A stretch of 41,149 bases of DNA, taken from positions 1-41,149 of the forward strand of contig QEVN01000003.1 of the NCBI GenBank assembly GCA_003576795.1. The letters are read 5' to 3'. The notes beneath the pieces are model-generated. The model saw only the letters and a program-made list of their open reading frames with translations, searched no databases and was not told the origin of the DNA. A program made the translations under genes and the position numbers. Every line of letters begins with the position of its first letter. Position 1 is the stretch's first letter. This DNA comes from Burkholderiales bacterium. GTDB taxonomy: Bacteria; Pseudomonadota; Gammaproteobacteria; Burkholderiales; Burkholderiaceae_E. Shown here in pieces: positions 17,069-26,882 of the stretch.

Positions 17069-17904
17069 CGGCCGATCCGGTCGATCGGCACGCGGTCGAC
17101 GTCTGCTTGATGCGGACGGAAGTCCGAGGCGCGCGGCTCGAGCCCGGCGACGTCCATCAGCTGCATCGACCACCGCGTGAGCTGGTAGCCGAGACCGAAC
17201 GCCGCTTCATGAACCGGATCCACCTGCTGCCCGGCTTCGACGCGCGATTGCACCGAATGCGGCTCGGTTCCGTACGGCCCCGACGCGTTCCACGCGTCGG
17301 TGACCAGCGCCACGCGCGCGTGCATCAGCAGCGGCAGCGAGTCGAGGCGATCGAGGTTTTCGTTGCCCACCTGGCTCGGCGACACGCGCACCCGCAACTC
17401 CGAGGTCGCCAGGCCGCCGTCCAGCGACAGGCCGAAGCGCGAGGGCCCGGCGAGCCGGTCCAGCAGCTGGCCCGCAGCGCCCGCAGCGCGACCGATTGCC
17501 GTGGAGCGCCCGGCGTCGAAGCGCGACGGTGTCACGACAATGGACACGTCCGCGTATCGTTCGAGCAGCGGGCGCAGCCGGCGATCGGTCCACAGCGCAT
17601 TGCGCTCCTGCGCGGGAGCGCCGTCGTCGAGGATGTCCGCGGTGAAGATCTCGCGATCGATGCGACCGAAGTGCCGACGCCGCGCATCCTCGGCAAGCGC
17701 GGCGCGCGCATGCGCGTCGCTGCAGTCGTCGGGACGCACGCTGCACTCGAAGGCGAGCGTGCGCGAGGCGGCGATCGTCGCCTGCTGCATCGACTGGAAC
17801 TTGCCGAGCAGCACGATCAGCAGCGCGAGCGGAACCAGCGCGATCGCGGCGACGAGCGCTTCGACGAGCGCCTGCCCGCGTTGGGCGCGCGCTTCAGTGC
17901 GCAT
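17065..17904 (-). CDS. TadE-like minor pilin/assembly protein
   Basis: A 279-residue protein beginning with the class III prepilin-type motif A-Q-R-G-Q-A-L-V-E-A-L-V-A-A-I-A-L; cleavage after the Gly would put Glu at +5. One long hydrophobic helix follows (about residues 14-34). The remaining ~240 residues are a periplasmic domain with two Cys (about 50 and 57), which may pair. The C-terminus ends P-I-D-R-I-G-R. The ATG at 17904 lies 11 bp inside the preceding tadG-like gene, and the stop overlaps the next gene. It resembles TadE/TadF-type minor pilins in layout. Confidence 0.78.
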   Translation of the reverse strand: MRTEARAQRGQALVEALVAAIALVPLALLIVLLGKFQSMQQATIAASRTLAFECSVRPDDCSDAHARAALAEDARRRHFGRIDREIFTADILDDGAPAQERNALWTDRRLRPLLERYADVSIVVTPSRFDAGRSTAIGRAAGAAGQLLDRLAGPSRFGLSLDGGLATSELRVRVSPSQVGNENLDRLDSLPLLMHARVALVTDAWNASGPYGTEPHSVQSRVEAGQQVDPVHEAAFGLGYQLTRWSMQLMDVAGLEPRASDFRPHQADVDRVPIDRIGR

Positions 17905-19255
17905 AGCTCGTCGCCGCCGCACGTTGCGCCTGGCTCGGCTCGGCGAGGCGGGCCTGCCAGTAGGGGCTGTACAGGCTCGCGTATTCGATGCGCTCGGGCG
18001 CGCCCGGCGGGCGGCGGAAATACGCTTCGCCGACGGCCATCGCCCACAGCCGATTGCCGGCGAAGGACTCGAACAGGCGCAGCCGGCCGATGCCGACGTC
18101 CAGCGCATTGGCCGTGCGCACGTTCCGGGCTTCGGTGCGCGCGAGCACGACGACCTGCGACACCGGGAAGCGCGCGTCGGCCAGCGCCGCATAGTTCAGC
18201 TCGCGCACGCGCTCGATGCCGCCGTAGCTGTCGAAGCCCGCATATCCTTCGCCGTCGATCTCCGTCTCGGCCAATACGGTGGCCAGACCGTTGTCGAGCG
18301 TGTTGCCCGGATTGCCGACGATGCCCGGCGAGCCCGAACCATCGGAAGCCTGCGACGCGCCCCACCCCACCGGCATCCATTCGCGCTGCCTGCAGCTGCC
18401 GAACAGGAACCCGCTCTTGCGCCAGTTGTGGATCGACGCCGTATCGACGGCCTGCCAGCGCTCGAGATCGGGCGCCATTCCGGTACCGCCGCGCTTGCGC
18501 CACCAGCGGAACCATCTGTCGATGCTCGTCGTCCGACCGAAGCACGACGACGGCAGCAGCATCAGCCGCAGGTTGTCGCTTCGGGGGCCGCGCACGAAGG
18601 GATCCAGCGAATCGACGACGACGTCGCGCAGCCTTCCGCGCTCGGCGTCGCTCGCGTAGCGCCGCGTGAAACGCGAGAACGCGCCGTCGTCGCCGAGCGC
18701 GAACGCGAAGAAGGCCGGGTCGTTCGCGCGCGCCACCTCGTTCGCAACCGCGCCGAGCCCGAAGGAATCGGCCGCCAGTTGCAGAGCCTCCTGGCTGCGC
18801 GCGAGCAGCGACTTGTAGCCCGACGACGAATCCGCTCGCACGCGGATCTCCTCGGCAGCCGTGACCTCGGTGAGTTGGCGCGCCGTACGAGCCACCGTGG
18901 CGGCCGCCCCCAGCACTGTCGCGGCAGGCGGCCAGGCGGCGGCGAGCGTGCCGGCATTCCCGGTGAAGCGCTCGAAGTACTTCGACCAGGAGACGAGGGT
19001 GACGGCCTGCGCGACGGCAACCTCCTGCGCGACGATCGCTCGGTTCGCGTAGGCGTGGAAGTTCAGCACGCGTGCGCGCCACAATGCCGCGCTGTAGGCG
19101 GCGGAGTCGGCCGCGTTGACGAGGCGCTGCTTCGTGGCGACGACCTGCCCCGTGCCGAAGAGCAGGAACAGCGCGAGCGACGCTACGAACAGCAGCGCAA
19201 GCGCGAGCACGAGCGCCTGCCCGCGCTGCGATGCCTCGGCCTTGGCTGTGCGCAT
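17894..19255 (-). CDS. TadG-like pilus assembly protein
   Basis: A 453-residue protein with an N-terminal R-G-Q-A-L-V-L-A-L-A-L-L hydrophobic helix (about residues 11-40), followed by the stretch A-T-K-Q-R-L-V-N-A-A-D-S-A-A-Y-S-A-A (about 40-57), which is typical of the TadE/G-like putative Flp pilus-assembly domain (PF13400). The large remainder is periplasmic with no recognised domain; two Cys residues (about 247 and 288) could pair. There is no +5 Glu, so it may not be processed like a pilin. It follows the flp pilin gene after 14 bp. Confidence 0.82.
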   Translation of the reverse strand: MRTAKAEASQRGQALVLALALLFVASLALFLLFGTGQVVATKQRLVNAADSAAYSAALWRARVLNFHAYANRAIVAQEVAVAQAVTLVSWSKYFERFTGNAGTLAAAWPPAATVLGAAATVARTARQLTEVTAAEEIRVRADSSSGYKSLLARSQEALQLAADSFGLGAVANEVARANDPAFFAFALGDDGAFSRFTRRYASDAERGRLRDVVVDSLDPFVRGPRSDNLRLMLLPSSCFGRTTSIDRWFRWWRKRGGTGMAPDLERWQAVDTASIHNWRKSGFLFGSCRQREWMPVGWGASQASDGSGSPGIVGNPGNTLDNGLATVLAETEIDGEGYAGFDSYGGIERVRELNYAALADARFPVSQVVVLARTEARNVRTANALDVGIGRLRLFESFAGNRLWAMAVGEAYFRRPPGAPERIEYASLYSPYWQARLAEPSQAQRAAATSYAH

Positions 19256-19269
19256 CGCAGTCGCCCGGC

Positions 19270-19548
19270 TCAGCGGTTGTTCGCGTCGTAGTTGTCCAGG
19301 CCCTTGCGCGCATTGGCGTTCGTCGACGCGGTGGTCGCGTTCGCCTGTGCGTTGCCGATGGCGGTGGAGGCGGTCTGCCCCGACACCTCGAGCGCGAGAC
19401 CGGCGGTCTGGTTGCGGATGGTCTGGCCGAACAGCGTGTAGACGCCGATGGCTGCGACGGCGATCAAGGCGACGACGATGATGTATTCGGTCATGCCTTG
19501 GCCACGCTGCCTGGACGATCGGGAGGCGCGAGCGGGAAGCGGATGCAT
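19270..19548 (-). CDS. flp: Flp-family major pilin
   Basis: A 92-residue pilin precursor, first in the leftward Tad operon. The leader is basic and ends R-Q-R-G; cleavage after Gly16 leaves Q-G-M-T-E-Y with Glu at +5 and Tyr at +6, the classic Flp signature. A hydrophobic helix I-I-V-V-A-L-I-A-V-A-A-I-G-V follows. The mature C-terminus is Ala/Thr/Asn-rich and helical, ending K-G-L-D-N-Y-D-A-N-N-R. It is preceded by an AGGAG sequence and a possible promoter at 19591-19619. Confidence 0.92.
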   Translation of the reverse strand: MHPLPARASRSSRQRGQGMTEYIIVVALIAVAAIGVYTLFGQTIRNQTAGLALEVSGQTASTAIGNAQANATTASTNANARKGLDNYDANNR

Positions 19549-19590
19549 GGGACGGTCTCCTGTTGCGCCGGAAGGAGGGGCGCAGGAACC

Positions 19591-19619
19591 GTTATAGGCG
19601 CGCGAATCACGCGCCGGAA
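19591..19619 (-). promoter_or_regulatory. Possible sigma70-type promoter for the Tad operon, with inverted repeat
   Basis: Read leftward, TATAAC (19596-19591) follows TTCCGG (19619-19614) with a 17-base spacer. The -10 is good and the -35 is poor. The spacer holds an inverted repeat, GGCGCG at 19597-19602 and CGCGCC at 19610-19615, which could be a repressor or activator site. The rest of the 19549-19926 intergenic region holds the aceA terminator and no convincing gene. Confidence 0.35.
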
Positions 19620-19874
19620 TTCGACGCTCGGCCGATTCGGCGGCCTAGGACGTTCGTCGCGACCGTTCGACCCACCCCGGTTTCACGCTGCGCGATGACG
19701 TGCTGCCGGCGCTGGGACTATCGGTGACCGAGGCTGAAGGAGCGCGGAGGGGGCGCACGGATGCGGCTGGGCCAGCAGACCGCTCACGATGTCCGGCGGG
19801 CCGAGCAGAAGCGGAAGAAGTCGCGACTGCGGGTACGGCCGGCGCCGTGACCGCCCGCCTTCGGCGAGACTCCA

Positions 19875-19903
19875 AAAAGAACGGGCCGGCAAACGCCGGC
19901 CCG
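19875..19903 (-). terminator. Rho-independent terminator of aceA
   Basis: Read leftward, a 9-bp GC-only stem (CGGGCCGGC, loop GTTT, GCCGGCCCG; 19903-19882) is followed by TTCTTTTTGG. This is a well-formed intrinsic terminator 24 bp after the aceA stop. It should insulate the Tad operon, transcribed in the same direction, from aceA read-through. Confidence 0.88.
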
Positions 19904-19926
19904 CATACCCACCGAATCAGCCGCGC

Positions 19927-21252
<1,326 letters not shown>

Positions 21253-21665
21253 GAGGTTCTCCTGGACGAGTTGAAGACCGTTTCGGCGGCGAACCGCGCG
21301 TCCGGCGCAATCGGGCGGGCGGGATCGAATCGTCGTCGAGATGCAGCAAAGCTTAGCGACTCGTGATGCAATGCAATATGACCGAATGCGCTTGTTGTGA
21401 GAAAAGTTTTCCTGCGGCTTATCAATAGGCTACGATATTTTTATCGTATCGTGGAACGATCTCCGCAGCTCGTGAAATATGAAGATGCCGCATTGCACCG
21501 CGCAAATCCCGTATTGTGGAACGGATTTTCCGAATCCGAGAAACGATGCTTCGAAGACCCCGGCCGCCGTGCAACGCGCGATCGACCCATCACTTGATTT
21601 CGCTCAAATACGTCGTCTGGTACACTGAATGATCATTCATTCACTCGACCGGAGGACCGAAATCG
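21253..21665. promoter_or_regulatory. Divergent aceA / enoyl-CoA hydratase regulatory region, partly AT-rich
   Basis: This 413-bp region separates two divergent genes. The part around 21340-21540 is visibly richer in A and T than everything around it. It holds a perfect inverted repeat ACGATA-TTTT-TATCGT (21432-21447) and a near-direct repeat, GTATCGTGGAACGAT (21446-21460) and GTATTGTGGAACGGAT (21511-21526). A short reading frame at 21397-21597 has no good ribosome site and no recognisable protein, so no gene is called. Promoters for both neighbours must lie here. Confidence 0.6.
21626..21639. promoter_or_regulatory. Palindromic operator candidate TGAATGATCATTCA
   Basis: A perfect 14-bp palindrome 26 bp before the ATG of the first gene of the CoA-catabolic cluster. 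The half-site TGAATGA is typical of TetR-family regulators of acyl-CoA metabolism; the Bacillus FadR consensus has the same half-sites with a longer spacer. The TetR gene at 28196-28882 ends this cluster and is the natural candidate to bind here. A second ATTCA follows at once (21640-21644 region), giving a partial direct repeat. Confidence 0.6.
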
Positions 21666-22424
21666 ATGGGCGGACTGCAACAGGAACGACTCGGCAACCT
21701 GCTGCGCGTCACGCTCGACGAGCCTCCGGTGAACGCGCTCAGTCGGGCGCTGATCGAAGCACTGGGCCAGGTTGCCGAAACCGTCGCCGCCGACCCTTCG
21801 ATCTCGGTGCTGCATCTGCGCAGCACCGGGCGGGCCTTCTGCGCCGGGGCGAATCTGGACGAGATGCGCGTGGGCTTCTCCGGTCCGCAGGGCCTGGAGC
21901 AGCAACTGGTTTTCGTGCGGCGGCTGCAGCAGGTGTTCGAGCGCATCGAGCGGCTCGATGCGGTGAGCGTGGCCGAGGTGGGCGGTCATGCGCTGGGCGG
22001 CGGGCTGGAGCTGGCGCTTGCCTGCGACCTGCGCATCGGCGCTGCCGAGGCGCGCATCGGCCTGCCCGAAGTCGAGCTGGGCCTGGTGCCCGGTGCCGGC
22101 GGTACGCAGCGGCTCACGCGACTGTGCGGCCCGGCGCTCGCACGGCGCCTGATCCTCGGCGCCGAGACCCTCGACGGGCGCACCGCCGAGCAGCTCGGGC
22201 TGCTGCACTGGGCCGTGCCGAAGGCCGAGCTTGCCGCTCGCGCGCAGGCGCTGGTCGACCGGCTCGCGCAACTGCCGCGCGCCGCGCTGGCCGAAGCGAA
22301 GGCGTGCATCGACTGCGCCACCCGTCCGGGAACCGAAGGCTTCGAGCACGAGCTCGTCTCCACGCGCCGGCTGATGACCGACGCCGAGACCCAGCGGCGC
22401 GTGGCCGCCTTCCTCGCGCGCTGA
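21666..22424 (+). CDS. Enoyl-CoA hydratase
   Basis: A 252-residue crotonase-fold protein, likely hydrating 2-enoyl-CoA to 3-hydroxyacyl-CoA. The oxyanion-hole segments are G-R-A-F-C-A-G-A-N-L-D-E-M (about residues 54-66) and G-G-H-A-L-G-G-G-L-E-L-A (about 107-118). Both catalytic glutamates of classical hydratases are present at Glu115 and Glu135, 20 residues apart as in the mitochondrial enzyme, followed by P-G-A-G-G-T-Q-R-L. It is first in a rightward cluster with an SDR, a second crotonase, an acyl-CoA dehydrogenase and a TRAP transporter. A GGAGG-type site lies about 10 bp before the ATG. Confidence 0.9.
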   Translation: MGGLQQERLGNLLRVTLDEPPVNALSRALIEALGQVAETVAADPSISVLHLRSTGRAFCAGANLDEMRVGFSGPQGLEQQLVFVRRLQQVFERIERLDAVSVAEVGGHALGGGLELALACDLRIGAAEARIGLPEVELGLVPGAGGTQRLTRLCGPALARRLILGAETLDGRTAEQLGLLHWAVPKAELAARAQALVDRLAQLPRAALAEAKACIDCATRPGTEGFEHELVSTRRLMTDAETQRRVAAFLAR

Positions 22425-22482
22425 CCTTCTCCGACCGCTTCCTTCTTCTTCCCTCTTCGATCCCTTTTACGGAGCACTCGCA

Positions 22483-23229
22483 ATGAAACTGGACGACCGG
22501 ATCGCCATCGTCACCGGCGCCGCCTCGGGCATCGGACTGGCCACGGCGCAGCGCCTGGCCGAAGCCGGCGCCACGGTGATGCTCGGCGACATCGACGACG
22601 CACGCGGCGAGCAGGCCGCCGCCGACTTGCGCGCAGCCGGCCTGCGCGCCGACTACGCGCACTGCGACGTGACGAGCGACGCCTCCGTGGCGGCCTTTCG
22701 CGACGCCGCGCTGCAGCGCCACGGCCGGGTGGACATCATCGCCAACGTCGCCGGCTGGGGCAAAATCCAGCCCTTCCTCGAGAACGACGACGCGTTCATC
22801 GCCAAGGTGGTGGAGCTGAACTTCATGGGGCCGCTGCGCATCGTGCGCGCGTTCCTGCCGCAGATGATCGAGCGCAAGCAGGGCAAGATCGTCAACGTCT
22901 CCAGCGACGCCGGGCGCGTGGGCAGCCTGGGCGAGACGGTGTACTCGGGCGCCAAGGGCGGCGTGATCGCCTTCACCAAGGGCCTGGCGCGCGAGACCGC
23001 CCGCCACGGCATCACCGCCAACTGCGTGTGCCCCGGACCCACCGACACGCCGCTGCTGCAGGCGGTGCCCGAGAAGCACCGCGAGGCCTTCCAGCGCGCC
23101 ATCCCGATGAAGCGCTTCGCCAAGCCCTCGGAGATCGCCGACGCCGTCGTCTTCTTCGCCAGCGGCCGTTCCGATTACATTACCGGCCAGGTGCTCAGCG
23201 TCAGCGGCGGCCTGAGCATGGTGGGTTGA
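22483..23229 (+). CDS. SDR-family 3-hydroxyacyl-CoA dehydrogenase, BadH-like
   Basis: A 248-residue short-chain dehydrogenase/reductase. The cofactor motif T-G-A-A-S-G-I-G is at residues 11-18 and the catalytic Y-x-x-x-K is Tyr154-Lys158, with Ser in [11 protein letters not shown]. The block S-D-A-x-R-V-G-S-x-G-E-x-V-Y, then H-G-I-T[11 protein letters not shown] and the C-terminal [12 protein letters not shown] closely recalls BadH, the 2-hydroxycyclohexanecarboxyl-CoA dehydrogenase of Rhodopseudomonas palustris. The likely role is NAD-dependent oxidation of a 3-hydroxyacyl-CoA made by the neighbouring hydratase. The BadH resemblance is from memory; the exact substrate is not shown. Confidence 0.85.
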   Translation: MKLDDRIAIVTGAASGIGLATAQRLAEAGATVMLGDIDDARGEQAAADLRAAGLRADYAHCDVTSDASVAAFRDAALQRHGRVDIIANVAGWGKIQPFLENDDAFIAKVVELNFMGPLRIVRAFLPQMIERKQGKIVNVSSDAGRVGSLGETVYSGAKGGVIAFTKGLARETARHGITANCVCPGPTDTPLLQAVPEKHREAFQRAIPMKRFAKPSEIADAVVFFASGRSDYITGQVLSVSGGLSMVG

Positions 23230-23258
23230 TTCACGAACACAGACAGCAGGAGCACTCG

Positions 23259-24077
23259 ATGTACAAGATTTCCGCAAAGGACCTCAAGCCCGAACACTTC
23301 CGCTTCGAGGTCGACGGCAAGGTGGCCACCCTCACGCTGAACCGCCCCGAGCGCAAGAATCCGCTGACCTTCGAGTCGTACGCCGAGATGCGCGACCTGT
23401 TTCGCAAGCTCGCCTACGTCCCGGAGATCAAGACCGTGGTGCTCACCGGCGCGGGCGGCAACTTCTGCTCGGGCGGCGACGTGCACGAGATCATCGGCCC
23501 GCTTACCAAGATGGACATGGGCGGGCTGCTCGAGTTCACGCGCATGACGGGCGACGTCGTGCGCGCGATGCGCAACATGCCCCAGCCGATCGTCTGCGCC
23601 ATCGACGGCATCTGCGCGGGCGCCGGCACGATGCTCGCCTGCGGCTCCGACATCCGCTTCGGCACGCCCAAGAGCAAGGTGGCGTTCCTGTTCGTGAAGG
23701 TGGGACTGGCCGGCGCCGACATGGGCGCGTGCACGCTGCTGTCGTCGATCGTCGGGCACGGGCGCGCCTCGGAACTGCTGTTCACCGGTCGCGCGATGCC
23801 GGGCGAGGAAGCCGAGCGCTGGGGCTTCTACAACGCGCTGGTCGAACCCGAGGCGCTCGCCGAGCGGGCCAGGCAGATGGCGCAGTCGCTCGCCGACGGC
23901 CCCACCTTCGCGCACGCGATGACCAAGAAGATGCTGCTGCAGGAATGGAACATGGGCCTGGAGGAGGCGATCGAGGCCGAGGCGCAGGCGCAGGCGATCT
24001 GCATGCAGACGCAGGATTTCCACCGCGCTTATCATGCGTTCGTCGCAAAACAGACCCCGAAGTTCGAAGGCGATTGA
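23259..24077 (+). CDS. Crotonase-family protein lacking hydratase glutamates
   Basis: A 272-residue enoyl-CoA hydratase/isomerase-fold protein. Fold motifs include [11 protein letters not shown] (about 28-38), the oxyanion segment [14 protein letters not shown] (about 67-80) and [12 protein letters not shown] (about 116-127). Where classical hydratases have two glutamates, this protein has Met125 and Phe145; a nearby Asp154 is kept in G-L-A-G-A-D-M-G. So it is unlikely to be a plain hydratase; isomerase, hydrolase or C-C lyase activity is possible. It lies 29 bp after the BadH-like gene and 3 bp before the acyl-CoA dehydrogenase. An AGGAG site precedes the ATG. Confidence 0.85.
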   Translation: MYKISAKDLKPEHFRFEVDGKVATLTLNRPERKNPLTFESYAEMRDLFRKLAYVPEIKTVVLTGAGGNFCSGGDVHEIIGPLTKMDMGGLLEFTRMTGDVVRAMRNMPQPIVCAIDGICAGAGTMLACGSDIRFGTPKSKVAFLFVKVGLAGADMGACTLLSSIVGHGRASELLFTGRAMPGEEAERWGFYNALVEPEALAERARQMAQSLADGPTFAHAMTKKMLLQEWNMGLEEAIEAEAQAQAICMQTQDFHRAYHAFVAKQTPKFEGD

Positions 24078-24080
24078 CGC

Positions 24081-25277
24081 ATGTCCGACCGGACGTTTCT
24101 CGATTGGCCGTTTCTCGATTCCCCGCATCGCGCGCTTGCCGAAGCGCTCGAGGCGTGGGCGGAAACAGCCTTGCCCGGCCTCGACGTTCCGCACGATTGC
24201 GGCAACGAGGCGCTCGATGCCGCCTGCCGGCGAATCGTCGCCTCGCTGGGTGACGCGGGCCTCCTGCAGCTGAGCGTTCCGGCTCCCTACGGCGGGCGGC
24301 ACGAGAAGCTCGACGTGCGCAGCCTGTGCCTGGCGCGCGATACGCTCGCGCGCCATCACGCACTCGCCGACTTCGCCTTCGCGATGCAGGGCCTGGGCAG
24401 CGCGCCGATCACGATCGCCGGCTCCGACGCGCAGAAGAAGCGCTTCCTGCCCGACGTCGCGCGCGGCCGCTCGCTCGCGGCCTTCGCGCTGTCCGAGCCC
24501 GATGCGGGCTCGGACGTCGCGGCAATGCGCACGCGCGCCACGCGCGACGGCGACGGATGGCGCATCGACGGTTCCAAGACCTGGATCTCCAACGCCGGCA
24601 TCGCCGACTTCTATACGGTGTTCGCGCGCATCGGCGACGAGCCGGGCGCGAAGAACCTCGCCGCCTTCATCATTCCCGCCGACACGCCGGGGCTCGACGC
24701 CTCGGCGCGCATCGACGTCATCGCGCCGCACCCGCTGGGCTCGGTGCGCCTGGACGGCTGCCGGGTGCCCGACGACGCGCTGATCGACCGCCCGGGCGCC
24801 GGCTTTCGCATCGCGATGGCCACGCTCGACGTATTCCGCTCGACGGTCGGCGCCGCGGCCCTGGGCATGGCGCGCCGCGCGCTCGACGAAGCGCTTGCGC
24901 GCACGCGCGAGCGCGAGGTCTTCGGGCAGAAGCTCGCCGACTTCCAGCTCACGCAGGCGAAGATCGCCGAGATGGCGCTCGCGGTCGACGCGGCGGCGCT
25001 CCTCATCTATCGTGCCGCCTGGACGAAGGACACGCAGCGCGAACGCGTGACGCGCGAGGCGTCGATGGCCAAGCTCTTCGCCACCGAGTCGGCGCAGACG
25101 GTCATCGACCAGGCCGTGCAGTTGTTCGGCGGCACGGGCGTGATCCACGGCGCCACGGTCGAGCAGCTGTATCGGGAGATACGCGCATTGCGGATCTACG
25201 AGGGCACCAGTGAAATCCAGAAGCTCGTGATCGCCGCCAAGACCTACGAGGCTTTCGCCAACGGCCCGGGCAGCTGA
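24081..25277 (+). CDS. Acyl-CoA dehydrogenase
   Basis: A 398-residue FAD-dependent acyl-CoA dehydrogenase, normal length. It introduces the 2,3-double bond of an acyl-CoA and passes electrons to ETF. Signatures seen are [12 protein letters not shown] (about residues 134-145), [11 protein letters not shown] (about 169-179), [14 protein letters not shown] (about 276-289), L-F-G-G-T-G-V (about 348-354) and I-Y-E-G-T-S-E-I-Q. The catalytic base position is Glu374. It is fourth in the cluster; its product would feed the enoyl-CoA hydratase at 21666. No acyl-CoA ligase is next to it. Confidence 0.95.
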   Translation: MSDRTFLDWPFLDSPHRALAEALEAWAETALPGLDVPHDCGNEALDAACRRIVASLGDAGLLQLSVPAPYGGRHEKLDVRSLCLARDTLARHHALADFAFAMQGLGSAPITIAGSDAQKKRFLPDVARGRSLAAFALSEPDAGSDVAAMRTRATRDGDGWRIDGSKTWISNAGIADFYTVFARIGDEPGAKNLAAFIIPADTPGLDASARIDVIAPHPLGSVRLDGCRVPDDALIDRPGAGFRIAMATLDVFRSTVGAAALGMARRALDEALARTREREVFGQKLADFQLTQAKIAEMALAVDAAALLIYRAAWTKDTQRERVTREASMAKLFATESAQTVIDQAVQLFGGTGVIHGATVEQLYREIRALRIYEGTSEIQKLVIAAKTYEAFANGPGS

Positions 25278-25313
25278 CCCGGGTCCATCCTGAAAATCCC
25301 TGGAGGAGAAGAC

Positions 25314-26342
25314 GTGGAAAAGAGAACTTTCCTGAAGAACACGCTCGCCGTCGCCGGCGCGGCTGCCGTGCCCGGCATCGTGAAGCCGGTGCGCGCGCAG
25401 GAGCAGATCAAGCTGCGCATGTCGCACTTCCTGTCGCCGATGGCGCCGGCGCAGACCAAGCTCTTCCAGCCCTGGGCCGAGCGCGTCGAGAAGGATTCCG
25501 GCGGGCGGATCAAGTGCGAGATCTACCCGTCGATGCAGCTCGGCGGCAAGCCGCCGCAGCTCTACGACCAGGTGCGCACGGGCGTCGCCGACATCATCTG
25601 GACCGTTCCCGGCTACACGCCCGGGCGCTTTCCGATCTCGGCGGTGTTCGAGCTGCCTTTCGTCGTCGGCGAAACCGCCGAGGCCACCGCGCGCGCGATC
25701 TGGGATTTCTACAAGCTGCACCTGCGCGAGGAATACAAGGACGTCCACCCGATCGTGCTGCATTGCCACGCACCGGGCCTCGTGCACATGAAGGACAAGC
25801 TCGTCACGAAGATGGAAGACCTGCAGGGCAAGAAGCTGCGCCTGCCCACCAAGCCGGTGGGCGACGCGCTGAAGCTGCTGGGTGCCTCGCCCGTCGGCAT
25901 GCCCCTGCCCGAGGCCTACGAGGCGCTGTCGCGCGGCGTGGCCGACGGCGTGACCGTGCCCTGGGAGGTGATGAAGCCGCAGCGCCTGAACGAGCTGACG
26001 AAGTACCACACGTACACGGGTCTGTACACGAACGTGTTCCTGATGGCGATGAACAAGCAGAAGTACGAGAGCCTGCCGGCCGACCTGAAGGCGGTCATCG
26101 ACAAGAACTCGGGCGACAACTTCATCGGCGAAGTGGGCAAGGCGTGGGACGACGCCGAGATGCCCGGTCTCCAGCAGGCGAAGGAGCTCGGTCATGAGAT
26201 CAGCCGCCTGTCGGCCGAGGAGAAGGCGCGCTGGCAGAAGGCGACGCAGCCGGTCGTCGACGCGTGGATCGCCGGCACGCCGAACGGCCGGAAGCTCTAT
26301 GACGAAGCGGTTGCGCTGATCGCCAAGTACGAGAAGAAATGA
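25314..26342 (+). CDS. dctP: TRAP transporter solute-binding protein (DctP family)
   Basis: A 342-residue periplasmic binding protein that captures a carboxylate for a TRAP transporter. The N-terminus E-K-R-T-F-L-K-N-T precedes a hydrophobic stretch and V-R-A-Q, resembling a KR-variant Tat signal peptide with cleavage near residue 29. The mature part begins I-K-L-R-M-S-H-F. The domain shows the DctP features V-G-D-A-L-K-L-L-G-A-S-P-V-G-M-P-L-P-E-A-Y-E-A-L (split at about 182-205) and G-V-A-D-G-V-T-V-P-W-E-V (about 209-220). The start is a GTG preceded by GGAGGAG. The stop overlaps dctQ. The ligand is unknown; the catabolic neighbours suggest the acid they degrade. Confidence 0.93.
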   Translation: MEKRTFLKNTLAVAGAAAVPGIVKPVRAQEQIKLRMSHFLSPMAPAQTKLFQPWAERVEKDSGGRIKCEIYPSMQLGGKPPQLYDQVRTGVADIIWTVPGYTPGRFPISAVFELPFVVGETAEATARAIWDFYKLHLREEYKDVHPIVLHCHAPGLVHMKDKLVTKMEDLQGKKLRLPTKPVGDALKLLGASPVGMPLPEAYEALSRGVADGVTVPWEVMKPQRLNELTKYHTYTGLYTNVFLMAMNKQKYESLPADLKAVIDKNSGDNFIGEVGKAWDDAEMPGLQQAKELGHEISRLSAEEKARWQKATQPVVDAWIAGTPNGRKLYDEAVALIAKYEKK

Positions 26343-26863
26343 GCGAGGGCGAGGGTCGGATCACCGACGCCGCCCCTGCCCGCCCGGGCGCCGAACAGGC
26401 GCTCGAGCGGGCGTGCACGTGGCTGGCGATCGCCGGCGGAATCGTGATGCTCGGTTTCACCGCCGTCTCGGTACTGAGCATCTTCAGCCGCAGCCTGTTC
26501 AACTCGCCGCTGGTCGGCGACTTCGAACTGGTCGAACGCGGAACGGCGATCGCCGTCTTCGCGATGCTGCCCTACTGCCACCTGCGGGGCGGCAACGTCG
26601 CCGTCGACATGTTCGTCGGCATGTTCCCGCCCGCGCTGCGCCGGCAGCTCGCGATCGTCGGCGACGCGATGTTCGCCGTCGTCGCGGCGCTGATGACGTG
26701 GCGCCTGACGCTCGGCGGCTGGAACCAGTACGAGTTCCACGACATGTCGATGATGCTGCTGATCCCCACCTGGTGGATCTTCGTGCCCATCGTCGTCTCG
26801 ATGGCGCTGCTCACGCTGGTGTGCGTCGCCCGCGCGATGCGCGGCGGAAAGAAATTCGCCTAG
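26339..26863 (+). CDS. dctQ: TRAP transporter small membrane subunit (DctQ family)
   Basis: A 174-residue membrane protein with four predicted helices (about residues 32-54, 70-85 with the following conserved loop, 105-124, 140-162). The family motif F-S-R-S-L-F-N-S-P-L-V-G-D-F-E-L-V-E-R (split at about 49-67) is clear. It overlaps dctP by 4 bp (ATGA) and bridges the binding protein and the large DctM subunit. Confidence 0.93.
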   Translation: MSEGEGRITDAAPARPGAEQALERACTWLAIAGGIVMLGFTAVSVLSIFSRSLFNSPLVGDFELVERGTAIAVFAMLPYCHLRGGNVAVDMFVGMFPPALRRQLAIVGDAMFAVVAALMTWRLTLGGWNQYEFHDMSMMLLIPTWWIFVPIVVSMALLTLVCVARAMRGGKKFA

Positions 26864-26882
26864 AAGAATAAAGGGGACCTCC

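Noticed and set aside
19645-19875. 76-codon minus-strand frame between flp and aceA
   Set aside because: It has a low-complexity Ser/Arg/Ala translation, no ribosome site and overlap with the aceA terminator tail.
21397-21597. 66-codon frame in the aceA/hydratase intergenic region
   Set aside because: No ribosome site or recognisable protein, and it overlaps the AT-rich regulatory repeats.
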